From assembly GCA_030620095.1 (NCBI GenBank), contig JAUTXW010004475.1, forward strand, positions 558,001-622,000: a stretch of DNA of 64,000 nt, given 5' to 3'. The notes beneath the pieces were generated by a model. The model saw only the letters and a program-made list of their open reading frames with translations. It was not told where the DNA came from and made no database searches. A program made the position numbers and the translations under genes. The DNA comes from Kuschelorhynchus macadamiae. Taxonomy: Eukaryota; Arthropoda; Insecta; Coleoptera; Curculionidae. This document shows, in pieces, positions 1 through 11,949 of the stretch (position 1 is the stretch's first letter; every line of letters begins with the position of its first letter).

Positions 1-225
1 AAAAATACATCTTGTCAAAATGTCTATTCTGACTTTGCGTCAGCAAGGCACATCTTGAAAAAGTGACAATTTTCTTTAAAAATGAAAAATGTATCCATTA
101 TTTTTCAATTGGAAAATTTCCAATGATGACGTTTCTTTATGCAAATTTATAAAATACTTAAAACCAAGTATTTAAAAGATACTCGAAAATCAACAGACAC
201 AAAAAAAATCTGATAAAGTGCATGT

Positions 226-960
226 GTAGAATGGAGATGAGGAAAAACATGTTTTCTCAATTCCGTCGGTCTGTCTGTCTGTCTGTCTGTTCGCAGCGTA
301 GCTAAAAAACTTCTTACCCGACCGACTTGAAATTTTGGTCAAAAATTAGGGGTCATATGGGGATAACCTGGTAATATTTTGGTAAAAATCCAATATGGCG
401 AAACAAAATGGCGGCTTAGTGAAATGTTAAAAAAATATTATTAAAAAACCACTCATCCAATTTATCACAAATTTTGTAAAACATCAAGTATTAGAGTGGA
501 ATCAACTGATAATATTTTGCTACAAATCCAAGATGGCGGAACAAAATTGCGGTTTAATAAAATATATAAAAATGCAGCCTGAAAAAGCTGCTTAATGGTT
601 TGATTTCAAATTGATGTGCCGTAACTAATTGTGGTATAGGGATCAACAAGTAAAATCGTGTTACTGATTTAAGAAGGCCGAACAAAATGGCGGCCAAATG
701 TTTGTAACCGTGGAAAAACACCCTCTCACTTTTACACATCTTTAAGTTTTAGTGTCCCTAGATGCCAAAAAAACATATTTTATCATCTCCATCGATCCGT
801 CTGTCGGTCTTTCTGTCTGTCTGTCAGTTCGTGTCATGCTTAAAGACTACTTACCCGATTGACTTCAAATTTTGGTCAAAAATTAAGGGTCGGAAATATT
901 TTGGTAAAAATCCAATATGCCTGAACGATGTTAAAAAATTTTTGTTAGAGTAATGTATTA
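226..960 (+). repeat. Family A interspersed repeat, partial copy
   Basis: This non-coding stretch has the hallmark modules of the long repeat family seen about ten times in the window. A GTCTGTCTG tract near 275 is followed by a segment containing GGTCATATGGGGA, then pairs of ATGGCG-containing segments (about 395, 533 and 690), and then a second GTCTGTCTG tract near 800. The order matches the longer copy at 15338-18028. Short reading frames inside it are incidental and shared with no protein family I recognise. It runs into the tandem units that follow, as in the longer copy. Confidence 0.85.
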
Positions 961-1380
961 TTAGGAGTTAAGATCAATTAAAAAAAATCCAAGTCTTTTT
1001 TTTAAATTGTGGACGTATCGGAACTTAATTTGTGCATTCTCAAGACACATATAGATCCTATAGCCTGCAGGAAACCCATTTTATTAGTCTTTACCTACTC
1101 CGTTGGTCCGAAGATATTTCGTAGATATTAATTTTTTTAATGGTTTTCGTTAACAAACCTCTTGTTGTTATGTTACAGGGGTGTATTATTTGGAGTTAGG
1201 GTCCAGTAAAAAACAAAAGTATATTTTTAAATATTCGACATTTGGCAATTTTATTGTTGCCTCCTCAGGACACGTATATAGTTTCTATATCCTGCATGAA
1301 CCCCATAGTTGTTTACTTTTCAGGAAGTATAACCAATCCCCCATTATATAATACCAGATTCAACAGGCTTAGTCTGTAAA
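961..1380 (-). repeat. Two tandem ~225-bp units with hammerhead-like core
   Basis: Two diverged units of the family A tandem repeat lie here, with cores near 1010-1047 and 1235-1272 (spacing about 225 bp). Read on the minus strand, each core has a CTGAGGA-like box, a short hairpin and a GAAAC-like box. Both cores are more degenerate than those at 17.0-17.6 kb: the first reads CTTGAGAA and the second has lost part of the GAAAC box. The module ATATAG...ATCCTGCA next to each core is shared with the other arrays. Confidence 0.7.
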
Positions 1381-1689
1381 TCTGCTCGTTTTAAAAAATA
1401 TATTTATTTTACGGTATGGAAGTTTTTAATAAATTAGATATAATATTCCCTAATGTCAATATTTTAAGAAAATACTGAAAAACTATCTGCTCGTTCTATG
1501 TTTGAATCTGAATTTGAATCGATCACTTAGTACAGACACGATGTATAGATGTGTGGAGAGCCAGAATTAAGTAATTGATAATTATGTCATTGCCCCATCT
1601 CTTGTCGTTCTATTTCCTCGTAGGGTATGAGGCCTTCGACAGATACTTACATATATACAAATTTTAAATAAAGAAATTGAACTAAAATT

Positions 1690-2890
1690 TAAAAAACTGG
1701 AAAATTTGCTTTACCCGGAACTTCCCTCGTAGTGAATCTTTCCTTTTGTTGGGAATAGTAAAGTGTGACCCATAGTCATTTAGTGCAGTACAGTATTTAT
1801 TGTTTTTTTCAAACGTTTTTATTGTGTGCTATTTTATTCCACTATATTGGATTCCTATCAATATTTTACCAGCTTCTACCTATGCCACACTTGATGTATT
1901 AGGCATAATTTGAATAACTAGGTTTTATATTGTCAAACACCGTCATTTTATTCCGTCGTGCTGAATTCGTACCAGTGATATAGGGATAACATTTAATGTT
2001 TCTGCAACATTTAAAGTAGTTGAATACGAATTTATTAGTTATTAGTTGATTTTTTTAAATTTTATTTAGCCGCCATTTTGTTTTGTTATCTTGAATTCGT
2101 ACCACAACTTTACCAGTTTATATCACACTCAATGCTTGCATAACTTTTGAAATTAATCTATCTTTTAAAGGTACTTTTTTATCAGGCTGATTTTTCTGAC
2201 GTTATATTAGGACGCTATTTTTGGATTCATACCAAAAATTTTACCAGTTTATTCCTATGTAACACTTCATATTTGTGCAAAATTTGGGATAAATTGAATA
2301 ATCAGTTTTTTAGTAGTAATTTTTTTAACGTTTCACTAGGCCGCCGTCTTTTTTCGACATATTGGATTTTTACCAAATCATTGTTATTTCATCCCCATAG
2401 ACAGACCGACAGACGAACCGATGGTGAAACATTTTATTTATCCGCTATTTTCCGCCATTTTGATTTATTACCACAATTTTCCCAGTTTGTCTATATCACA
2501 ACTAATTATTGCTCAAAATTTGAAATCAGTCCATTAAGTAGTTTTTTTTTCAGGCGGAGTGTTTAAATAATTTATTAACCGCCATTTTGTTTTGCAATCT
2601 TGGATGATTCTTCACCAAAATATTACCAGTTGATTCCTATATAACACTTGATATAATATTTTAATAATATTTTAATATTTCACTAGCCGCCATTTTGTTT
2701 CTCCATATTATTATTACCAAGTTATCCCCACATGACCTATAATTTTTTACCAAAATTTGAAGTCAATCTGGTAACTAGTTTTTTAGCTGTGCGGTGAATA
2801 GTCAGACCTACGAAATTCAGAAAACATGTTTATCTAGCGACCCTAAAACTTAAAAATCCGAAAAAATCTCGGAGGGTGATTTTTTCACAA
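1690..2890 (-). repeat. Family A repeat, reversed copy
   Basis: The left part (about 1695-1900) matches the TCGGTAAA end of family A, including CCCGGAACTTCCCTCGT. The modules that follow are in reverse complement (CCGCCATTTTGTT repeated near 2070, 2580 and 2685; CAGACCGACAGAC near 2400). The copy ends at the module ATCTCGGAGGGTGATTTTTT near 2865, just before the terminal hairpin, which is missing. It lies about 150 bp downstream of the 3' end of the cuticle gene on the minus strand. Confidence 0.8.
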
Positions 2891-2935
2891 TTACAAAATT
2901 AATATGTAAAAATAAACCATTTTTAATATACAATT

Positions 2936-2941
2936 TTTATT
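2936..2941 (-). terminator. PolyA signal of RR-2 cuticle gene 1
   Basis: AATAAA reads on the minus strand here, about 105 nt beyond the stop codon of the RR-2 exon at 3045. The position suits a short insect 3' UTR. Other A/T-rich hexamers occur nearby, so this is the best candidate rather than a proven site. Confidence 0.5.
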
Positions 2942-3044
2942 AAACAAAAGAAAATAACTCTTATAACTATAATAAAAACAGATTTTGAAAGATTAGTTAG
3001 TACAGCTCTTGTTTAAATCCAGAAGCATTGCACATGAAATACGT

Positions 3045-3680
3045 TTAATAATGGCTAGGGTATTGAGGGGCTGCAATCTTTTTGTAAGCAGAAGCGTCGT
3101 TCGGATGACCTTGTCGTTCTACAACTGCATTAAAACCATGCCCGTCATCAAAATATTTCACAAGTCTTATAGATCCATCAGCCTCATGAAGAGAATACTG
3201 TCCCACGACATGGTCTCCGTCACGTTTTTCCTCCTGCGAGTGATAATCGCCAGTATGAGAATCTTGAATAATGTAAGAGAATTCGTATTTGGCAGGTCCG
3301 TATTGTTCTTCTTTTTCAGCATACGATGATGCGCCTGCATATTTCGCTACAACAGGAGCTGCTTGAACCGATGACGAATATTTGGGAGCTGCACTACTGG
3401 TGAACGAAGAAACAGCTGGTACGGCAACCTTAGCTGCTACTGGAATAACTAATTTAGATACACCCGACGTGGCGTAATGAGTTGCTGCTGGAGAAGCGTA
3501 ATGAGGTGAGGCTGAAGGAGAATAGTGAGATGCAGATGGAGCAGCATATTTATACTGAGCGGGAGCAGACTGAATGTGATGCACAGAGTTGTGATTTTCA
3601 TTGAAGGAAACATAGGAAGTCGCTTGATGTTCAACGGGGCCAGCGTTGGCCGTGGCCAAGAAGATGCAAATGGTAAATAC
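3045..3680 (-). CDS. RR-2 cuticular protein, main exon (211 codons)
   Basis: This is a structural cuticle protein predicted to be secreted by epidermal cells and to bind chitin fibres. The exon opens after a TTTTTTCTAG acceptor with VFTICIFLATANA, the rest of a signal peptide, in phase 0. An Ala/Ser/Tyr/His/Pro-rich linker follows. The RR-2 domain lies near residues 124-192 of the exon: KYEFSY, DSHTGDYHSQEEKRDGD, VVGQYSLHEADGS, then HGFNAVVERQGHP. The tail ends in YPSHY. RR-2 genes normally begin with a tiny exon of about four codons ending in AAG. I found no convincing one upstream (higher coordinates) before the transposon-filled region, so it may be distant. Nothing in this exon is broken. 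The assignment to RR-2 rather than RR-1 rests on the RDGD and GFNAVV forms. Confidence 0.93.
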   Translation of the reverse strand, partial: VFTICIFLATANAGPVEHQATSYVSFNENHNSVHHIQSAPAQYKYAAPSASHYSPSASPHYASPAATHYATSGVSKLVIPVAAKVAVPAVSSFTSSAAPKYSSSVQAAPVVAKYAGASSYAEKEEQYGPAKYEFSYIIQDSHTGDYHSQEEKRDGDHVVGQYSLHEADGSIRLVKYFDDGHGFNAVVERQGHPNDASAYKKIAAPQYPSHY

Positions 3681-4386
3681 CTAGAAAAAAATAAATTAGA
3701 GTAAGGATGTAACATTTATGCTTAAATAATTTTTTTTATCATTTATATAATAACAGCATTGCAGAGAGGGAAAATAGAAAAATCTATCTAATTTAAATAT
3801 TTTGAACCAAAAGAAAGATCAAGATGTCAATTTTTAGAATTGCTTATAACATGAGTTTAAACATATTAAAACTATGATTGATATTGAACACCCCAGATAA
3901 TTTAATCAAAAATATTGTTTGATAGCTCCTCATCATTCTAACAAACATATATAAACTATAATCTAACTGGGAGAATATCAGACAAAGAAATGTCATACTG
4001 TAAATGAGAAATTATGTTATATGAAAACTAAAAAGTATTCTGTATTCTGCAGTAAGCCGATGGCTCATTTAATATCGTCGCCCTAGCTCACTAATCAAGT
4101 TATTCCTATGAAATAGGTTATGATTTCGATAAGGAGGCCTTAAGGAGCAAGTATAGATTAACACCGTTCTAAAATGGCGCAAGAGCACTCACACATTAAA
4201 TATAATAGTGTCTCATATTCTTGTTTCCTCAAAGTATCACTTAGAGTTAAACTGTGAAAATATTTTCTTAGCTGACGGTGTCCAGCTTGAATCCTAGCTG
4301 CAAATTAATTTGCCTTTTCGACATTGCCAGGTAAGTCATTGCCGACTCTTTTCTGGGATACGTAGGATCTGATATTAGGTTAGAGA
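3681..4386. other. Intron/upstream DNA of cuticle gene 1, nothing recognised
   Basis: This follows the acceptor site of cuticle exon 2 on the minus strand, so its first part is intron. It is AT-rich and shows no coding homology, and no first-exon signature (ATG plus about three codons ending AAG before GT) that I would trust. Confidence 0.5.
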
Positions 4387-5734
4387 AGTTAGGACTCAGA
4401 GCTGGACGTAGTTAACAACTAAAGTAGTTTAACTATGTAGTTAACTACTTTTTTATGAAAAATACTACTTTGGCTACTTTTTGTAGTTTACTTTTAAGAA
4501 TATTTTAACTACTCTTATTAACCTAACTACTTAAAAAAGTAGATAAATACTCAATGCAGTTCAATTATATTTCGGAACCAAACTACTTCTAACAGTATTT
4601 TAACTACTTTTAGTTGCCCATTTACTTTAAATTCTTACAAAACAGTTTTCGTAGGTCTTTTTGACGAACTCAGCGTTGCCGCAATGCTTTTGAGAAATGT
4701 ACTAAACCATGAGAAAAAAAGTACTAAAAGTAGTTTTTTTAGTGTATGTACTGAAAATCAAAATTTAAATACTAAGTAATGAATTAATTATTAAGTTGAG
4801 TAGATATATGTACTTTTAAACTTCCCCTGGCCATTTATGGTATTTTAGTAGATTTTGGGGCTGATCAAGATCTACGAATCCGAACTTAATTTTTTCGGCG
4901 GATTGATTTTCGAGAGCCCAAACTCCAAACTTTAGTTCTTACGTTTATACCCTTCTTTTTAGAGATATTTAATAATGATTATATTAAAAAGGTAGAGATA
5001 CAATTAAAACAATAAATTTGTCAGTTTATCATGTTGTTCCTGTTTTTGAACAGTTTTTATCACTGATGGATAGACAACCAGTTAAGTATACAATGTAATG
5101 TTTATTCATTTAACCGTTTTTGAAGAAATTAACAACGGTTTAACAAACTCGTTTCCAAACTAGTAATTAAATATAAAATAAGCTTTTGAGAAATAACATA
5201 ATGCAATAAACGAAGAAATATCTATCATTGGGACAGTGCAATTCAGTCAGTATCGCAATTGTTCTAAATTTAATTTTCATTACTACGTTCATTCATTCGT
5301 ACATACATTCAGAATTTAATGTAATCTAGCGATAATTTTTAGAACTAAACTCATCTTATTCTCATAAATTAAAAACATATTATAAAAGGGCACCAAAAGT
5401 GTTGCAAATATTTGGTATAAAAACCAGTATTAAAAAAGAAATTCCACTACAGATCTCGAATTTCTAAAAACACATTGCATTATATTTTTTTGCAGATGTC
5501 TCAAAAAAAAACTCAACTAATAAAAGAAAAAATATATATAATAAAAACAGAAAAAGAAAATTTTCTCCCAAAATGGGTAATATAATCTTAGATTGAATAT
5601 ATGTTTTTACACTGAAAGAATACGGTTGCATCTAAAAGTAGTTAAAATTTTAACTACTAAGTAGTTAAAATAGTAGATAATAGTTATATTCAACTACTGT
5701 TTTCAAGTAGTTTACCCAACTCTGAGTTAGGTCT
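4387..5734. mobile_element. Non-autonomous hAT-like element with 10-bp flanking repeats
   Basis: The element runs 4397-5724. Its ends are CAGAGCTGG on the left and, in inverted form, CAGAGTTGGG on the right, which resembles hAT termini. Flanks are AGTTAGGACT (4387-4396) and AGTTAGGTCT (5725-5734), a target duplication with one mismatch. Ten bases is longer than the usual 8 for hAT, so either two flank bases match by chance or this is another superfamily. Both ends carry clusters of the subterminal motif AGTAGTTAA and its complement AACTACT (4405-4620 and 5635-5710), probably transposase-binding repeats. There is no transposase. Confidence 0.8.
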
Positions 5735-6243
5735 AAAAATATTCAGGCTGGCCTGCGAGTATGGTTTATATTTGTATGAGTTATACCTACTAGTGCTTCG
5801 ATAAGTATATCTACAGAAGAGGTAATTTAAACGGAAGAGCTTAATACATATTCAGGTTAACTAAAAACGCCTTTATATATTCGTTTCCTCGAGAAATAAT
5901 GAACCCTTAGTTTAAGCGGACTGATTATGTTTATTACTTGCATATGAGGTAAAAATAAACGGAAATATTAGGCATAGGTGCATTTTGGAATTATAACTAA
6001 AGTTATTCACTTTAACAAACAAAATCCATACCATTTGTTGTTTCATTTATAATTTTCATTTAAAAAATACACTAAAAATTTAAATTTCTCACATTATTAT
6101 AATAATTACGAAAATACAAAAGGCTGGTCATACGTAACATTAGAATAAGGTCGGTGTTTACCTACACTACCTAAAGTTGTAGTGAAAAATTCACAAAGTT
6201 AACGAAGTAGAAAAATAATCTTCTTTTTAATATGCAGATTAAT
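5735..6243. other. Spacer, no feature recognised
   Basis: AT-rich DNA between two mobile elements. I see no coding homology and no repeated structure. Confidence 0.4.
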
Positions 6244-7246
6244 CTGCTGGCCACTTGAAACAGTTTACCTGCATTTTTTGGTAAAATTTAAGTTCGAATA
6301 TTTTTAAAACGAGACGAGATACTGAGGTGCGGTTTTCAGCTGTATCTTGCAAATTTTATTACATATAAAAGTTGTTATTATTTATTATTATTGTTCCGAA
6401 AATCTACAAAATTTTTTTTTAGTTCTAATTGTTAGATTAGCGTAATCCTTGGTGATATTGTAAAAAACAATTTCATACTTTTTTTAAAATTTTTAATATT
6501 TTTTGAGTTATGATTTTTTTTGGCAAAAAATTTAATTTTTCTACATAATAAGCCGTAACTTTTTATTGGCCATTTCATGTAATATTTTCTTGCTAGTGTC
6601 ATATTTTTTTTATAATGTGCACGGTTTGCTCTACCCAGAAAATATACAGGGTGTGAAAAAAATGTGGCAAGGTTAGTTAAAAACCTAGCAATCCTAAAGA
6701 TCATGTACGTATATTTCAACAACCTGTAGCATAAAAAATCATTTAAATTTAAAAGTTTTTCTTTAAGTTTAAAGAAGTACCGGGTATTTTCTCCAAACGA
6801 TTTTTTAATTTTCTTTGAGACTGCTAGGTTTTTAACTAACTTTGCCACATTTTTTTCACACCCTGTATAAGTTCTGCGTAGTGCAGACCATGCACATTAT
6901 AAAAAAAATATGATTTAAGGGCACTCTAGCAAGAAAACTTTACATTAAATGGCTAATAAAAAGTTACAACTTATTATTTAGAAATATTAAGTTTTTTCAC
7001 AAAAAAAATCATATCTCATTTGTTTTTGTAGATTTTCGGAACAAATAAAAAAATTGAAAAATTTGCAGAGTCCCTGTATAAATAACTTTTAAGCTTTGGT
7101 AATTTTTACGCCTAACATCGGTTATATGTTATAAAATTTGCAAGATACAGCTGAAAAACGCACCTCAGTATATCGTCTCATTTTAAAAATATTCGAACTT
7201 AAATTTTACCAAAAAATGCAGGTGAACTGTTTCAAGTGGCCAGCAG
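6244..7246. mobile_element. 1-kb foldback (palindromic) element
   Basis: The two halves are inverted copies of each other. CTGCTGGCCACTTGAAACAG starts the left end and its complement ends the right side at 7246. Arms of roughly 430-450 bp flank a unique centre of about 130 bp (around 6692-6822). The inner arm boundaries carry ACAGGGTGTGAAAAAAATG and its complement, a motif like the ends of many insect MITEs, so a smaller inverted-repeat element may form the core. A 138-codon frame inside (6432-6848) is an accident of the palindrome. No clear target duplication was found. Confidence 0.8.
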
Positions 7247-9599
7247 TTTAGTTAATTGAAACACTAGTTTCAAAAGATAGGTTTTTTATAGCACGAAACC
7301 TAGGTTAGAAAACGAGCCCCAGATGAGTTTTTTAAAGGGCAAATTGAGATTAAATGTCTTATAAAACAGGTATTTCATATTATTTTTTTCTATTTTGTGC
7401 ACTATCTTTAAAAGAATCGTTATTTAAAAGAAAATTACTGTTGATTATTTTGAAGTTGGTAACAGCATGCTAAACGTGACAATTACATGCGCGTTATTTT
7501 TGTTTTTCAATTTTGCGACGAGACCGGCTTCAGATTCTGAAGTGGCAATGACTCAACATTGCCAACTTCGTAGAGAAAAAAAAAGGAGTGTCGAAAAGAG
7601 GGCCATTACGACGCTATTTTGCGAATCGGAAAGACGTCTTTATTATTGCAAAACAGAAAAAATTCTGTATATTATCCCATATATTCCGTGTATTATGGAT
7701 CATCGTATTATATCTAGCGAAAAAAATCTACAATATACCATAATTTTTTAAATTAGTCTATTAGTATTTACTTACTTTGTACATTTTTTAGATCTTAAAT
7801 ACTTCTAAAACTTCTGTGATATAATTTTAAAAAATATATTTCTGCTTTTATATACAAAAGACCTGCCTCCGAGACATTTACATTTTTCCGATCACCACCC
7901 AAAATCACGTAACATGTATTTGATCATAATATTTTTGATATTACATATAAAACAAATATGTAGAGCAATCATTAATAGGCCCAATTGAGAAATATTGACA
8001 AGGTCGTGTTGTGTCGTAGTTTGGTATTTCATTTTGCGTTGGAGTTGGAAAACCAATTAAATGAACATTTCGGAAATTTTGTTTTTCCTAAACATATGCT
8101 GTATTTTTAACATTTTAAGATACTGCTATATATGATCAGTTATCTAATTCAAGAAAGCAATTCAATGATAAATTAAATCTTTTTAATATGAAAATAATAT
8201 GGTAAAATTCATTTTAGTCGCAAAATTTTAGGGGATTATTTTATTACAAACAATGGCGTAATCAGAGAGAGCTCAGAAATTGAAATCCACTTCAAATTAG
8301 TTTCGTACCGAACACTGCATAAAAAAGCCAAAGAAACAGCAACTTTATACATAATAAAAATAGAGAAATGCACTAAAAACATGTCAAAAATGGAGCATTA
8401 AATTAGAAACTCTTTCAGCCAGTTATCTCTTTAAGAGTGTAGTTCAGTGAACAGTGGCAAACAGAGCCAGGATTAACCACAAGGCACTCGAGGCACGTGC
8501 CTAGGGCCCGGTCAACCTAACCTAACATAACCTTATAGATCACTTATAACTAAAAATGATGGAAATCTGATTTTCAACTGCTTCTACATACTCATAACAA
8601 ATGGGAATAAAGAATAGGACAAACAAATCGAAATAGATACAGCATTAACAATACCTGTAGAGAATTTTTTTTGTAACTAATATAATTACTTTTGAAACTT
8701 TTTTTATATTGAGACTCTTAATGTAAATATATTCAAATTAATTAATAATTTTCTTGACTAAAACTAGGTACGGCCGATAATAGAATTAAAATAGAATACA
8801 GATCATTTTAGAGTGCTGGTGTATTTCAAATTTGATTTTTGATTAAGGTGTGATTTGATGGCTTTAGTGTTGGTTTATAGCTTTACTGTTTTACTGTTTT
8901 CATAGACAAACCTGGGCTAACCTAATGCTAACGGCACAGATCCATCTAACAGTATATGTTATATTTAAGAAAAATCCTTGTTTTAATGGAGACTCGAAAT
9001 TACGTTAATAATAATAATCCTAACCAATCATAACCTAACCTATTCCGCATTTTTATTAATTATAAGTTTACTTATAATTAATTTTTTTAATAATAAAACA
9101 CATATACGCTGCATCCAAAGTCGAGAATTCTACCACTGAGCCAGGAAGCCCACACTGAACATTCAACAAAAACTATTTATACTCCGAAGAAATAAGGGAC
9201 GAACGAAGAGAAATACATTGAACAATCTCTGTTGTAAATGCCTTTGTAAACACTTAATCAATTTATACATAACTATCTTATTAGGTAGCCACCTATCAAT
9301 TTTATCGGATACCTATCCGCACTTATCGTTAAAGCGCCGATCCCTACCCGAGAAGGGCTATGGGAGCCTATGGGTAGAGGACTGAGACTGAGACTGATAC
9401 AGGACTAATCTAGCGAAATTTTCGCATAAACAAGACATGTATGCAAAATTCTAGTGATTTTCTAGTATTAAACTTGTCTTACACCACAAATAATATTCAT
9501 CAAGAGTAAAGTTAATGAATGAATTTTGTCGCAAAGAAAAATGTGTAACTTTAAACAGTCTGTATAAGCAGAAAACATTAACATATCTAAATATAGACA
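7247..9599. other. Long AT-rich spacer with a possible hAT terminus
   Basis: I recognise no gene here. A 94-codon frame at 7467-7751 starts with a hydrophobic stretch but matches no family I know. Near 8465-8515 the stretch CAGAGCCAGGATTAACC followed by AGGCACTCGAGGCACGTG resembles the end of a non-autonomous hAT element, but no partner end was seen. Confidence 0.4.
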
Positions 9600-10050
9600 T
9601 TGAAAATTAACAAAATAATGCAAAAAAAATCGATAACCAGTTTGGGAACTTCATGTCTTGTGGGCATTGAATTGATGAAAAATTTAAAAAATCTAGGAAA
9701 TAGCAGCTTTACATCAGCAACTAAAAAGCGGTTTATTTTCATCTGTGTCAATGCGCTACATGTAAGCGAATATGTTCCTGATGGATTGCCAACTTTTCAT
9801 CGTTTAACCGGGTGTGAAACCACAAATTAATTTTTCAAAGTTAGAAAAAGTCGGCCTAGCAAATATTTGCACTCTTTTGGAAAATAATCATTTGAAAACA
9901 GTCTAAATTATGCAAGAAAAGTGGTATTGCACCTTTATCGGAATGAAAAGTGCAAAGATTTAAATCAAGTTCAACATAAACTGACAAAGGAAACTAAGAA
10001 ATCAGCTAAAAAAATTTCATCCACTGAGATTTCGTTTAATTTTCTTTTTA
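9600..10050 (+). pseudogene. Relic of a metazoan repeat-associated protein ('TGCDTT' family)
   Basis: Two frames carry pieces of a widespread, functionally uncharacterised protein family that is usually multicopy and transposon-associated in animal genomes. The first (9600-9830) ends in LPTFHRLTGCETTN, matching the family motif FHxLTGCDTT. An in-frame stop follows, then FFKVRK in the same frame. The second piece (from about 9915) reads LHLYRNEKCKDLNQVQHKL, which fits the next conserved block (LYG-x-K-x-x-x-VNEVR). Stops and indels separate the pieces, so the copy is dead. The family identification is from memory of its motifs. Confidence 0.5.
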
Positions 10051-10206
10051 TTTATTTAGAGCGCATCAACTGCGAGGTTATTAGTGCAAGATCGCTAACT
10101 AAAAAGTAACTTAACATAAATTAAATACACTTTTTCTAAATTTGTATGCATTATTCGAAATATATACAAAAAAAAACATCTAATTGGAATTATGCACAAA
10201 TGTATT

Positions 10207-10350
10207 TGATTAGCAAACTCAGGACAGTCTATCAGGACGTGACTTACTGAAAGATGAACTTGGCACCTTGGACACTTAGGCTGATGCACTTTGAGATGTG
10301 ATAACCGTGAGAGAAGGATGTATGGTCAACACGTAGTCGAGTCAATATCA
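10207..10350 (-). pseudogene. LINE C-terminal fragment (RNase H end plus zinc knuckle)
   Basis: On the minus strand, TRLRVDHTSFSHGYHISK (from about 10350) runs by a frameshift into PKCPRCQVHLSVSHVLIDCP (to about 10225). These are the two conserved blocks at the C-terminus of I/R1/Jockey-type LINE polyproteins: RLRxGHTxLTHGY, then CxxCxxxLTVxHILxxCP. The rest of the element is missing. Confidence 0.7.
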
Positions 10351-10799
10351 CAATATGGTTGCTCTTTTAATTTGCGTGTACAAAGGTATTTGAACTTTTT
10401 TTGTTATTTTTTGTATCGTATTTTATGTTAAAGTATCTATCTATACAGCGTGTAACAAAAGTAAGGAAACAGCAAAATATCTCAGGTATCGCTTACCTGA
10501 ATTTAATGCAAATATGTACACAGGTATGAAATTATGCCGGATCCAATGGCGAGTTCCGCAAACTTGGCTTCAATTTTACCGTTTTTCTGTTATAAAAGGA
10601 TTTTTTTTTAATGACACATATTATATCACTTTTTTAAAATCTGCCTAAAATTCTCAATACTTTTTATTAAGGGAGCTTTTAATGAAAGTTAACAGTTTTT
10701 GCGAAAATAAGGGTCTAATACCTATAATTTAATGTATTACCTTTTATTAAAATACCTGCACACAAAAGGTTACCTGATATGTTTGACAATGTCAGTTTT

Positions 10800-11885
10800 G
10801 TTGATTTACAAAAATAGATCTTTAAATGAAACTCAAAGAATTGAGATTTTAGTTATACTGGGTTATGGGGATAGAATGCGAAACCTGGAAGATGTTTGTT
10901 ACATTTTTAATGACAAAAATCCTAACAGAAATCTAATAACTAAATCTACCGTATGTAAAATTAACAACAAATTTCGTGAAACTGGAAAGGTAAAACATGC
11001 TGTACGTTCTAGCAGACCTAAAAGCGCAACAGGTTGTGATAAGGCTCTGAATGTTTTAATCAGTTTAGAAAAGAATCCTCACCTTTCTATCAGAACATTA
11101 CGAAGTGAAATTGACTCACACATGTCCGTAGACCGACTTCTAAAAACCAAAAGGTTCATCCATACAACATAACTTTGGTGGAAGAACTGTTTGAGGATGA
11201 TCTCGATAGGCGCTTGGAATTTTGTGAAATCATGATGGAACCTTGCAATACCAATCTAAATTTTGTCCATAAAATAATTTTTTCTGCCAAAGCATTGAAA
11301 AGTTAACAGGCATAGTTGTCGATATTGGACCAGGGAAGTTCACATTTCCTCAAAAGATAAATGTTTGGTTTGGTATAAAGGGTGCAAAAATAATCGGTCC
11401 CTTCTTCATGAAAGAAACATTAACTGGAGAAAAGTATTTGAATCTTTTAAAGACCGAAATTGTCCCAGCTATTGCAGAACTATTTCCGAATAACCCTAAG
11501 TTATTTTACCTGCTATATTAAATATTTAAATTTGATTTTTTTAGGTAATTGTGCACGAAATGATGAAATATGGTTTCAGCAGGATGGTGCTCCACCACAA
11601 TTTGCTCGGAATGATCGGGAATATTTAGACAATGTTTTTTTTAAATGGATTGGACGTATGGGTACAATAGACCAGCCACCTCGGTCTCCGGACGCTTCTC
11701 GACTACTTTTTGGTGGGGGGACACCTTAAAAATCTGATGTATAAAACTAAGCTCAATGACCTCGAGGATTTAAAGGAACGAATAGAAATTGAATATAAAC
11801 GAATGGAGAAGGCTGGCATTCTTTTTAATATATTAAATTTGGCAGCATTTAGCCTACTGTCAAGAAGTAAATGGACAACATTTTA
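10800..11885 (+). pseudogene. Mariner-like transposase, degenerate
   Basis: The N-terminal helix-turn-helix region is open (about 10820-11170): LNETQRIEILVILGYGDRMR, then VCKINNKFRETGKVKHAVRS. The catalytic half follows in shifting frames: FPQKINVWFGIKGAKIIGPFF near 11350, WFQQDGAPPQFA near 11570, and PPRSPDAS near 11680, then a C-terminal piece to about 11885. The first catalytic aspartate block, normally FSDE, reads FSAKALKS and then a stop near 11300. The final block after RSPD is scrambled by a frameshift. The second Asp (QQD) is kept. The copy is inactive. Confidence 0.85.
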
Positions 11886-11949
11886 AACACTTTACTTAGT
11901 GCCATTAATTGTTTGTTGTATTAGATATTTCCTTTTTGTATTGTTTCCG

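Noticed and set aside
240..300. GTCTGTCTGTCTG tract as CRISPR or functional microsatellite
   Set aside because: It is a tetranucleotide run repeated in every family A copy; no spacer structure.
2147..2566. 139-codon frame in family A
   Set aside because: It runs through non-coding repeat modules; other copies of the same modules are not open in this frame.
3009..3329. 106-codon plus-strand frame over the cuticle exon
   Set aside because: It is the antisense shadow of the RR-2 coding exon; its composition follows from the opposite strand. The minus-strand frames over 25489-25903 are likewise shadows of cuticle gene 2.
6256..6266. Possible first exon ATG-CAG/GTAAAC for cuticle gene 1
   Set aside because: The sequence lies in the arm of the foldback element and is repeated in the other arm, so it belongs to the element.
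6432..6848. 138-codon frame in the foldback element
   Set aside because: It crosses the centre of a palindrome, is Lys/Phe-rich from A/T runs, and matches no protein family.
7467..7751. 94-codon frame with hydrophobic start
   Set aside because: It looks like a signal peptide by composition only; no conserved motif, no promoter and no splice context.
10095..10289. Independent zinc-finger gene
   Set aside because: The CPRCQ...HVLIDCP block is the C-terminus of a LINE polyprotein, with its preceding block in an adjacent frame.
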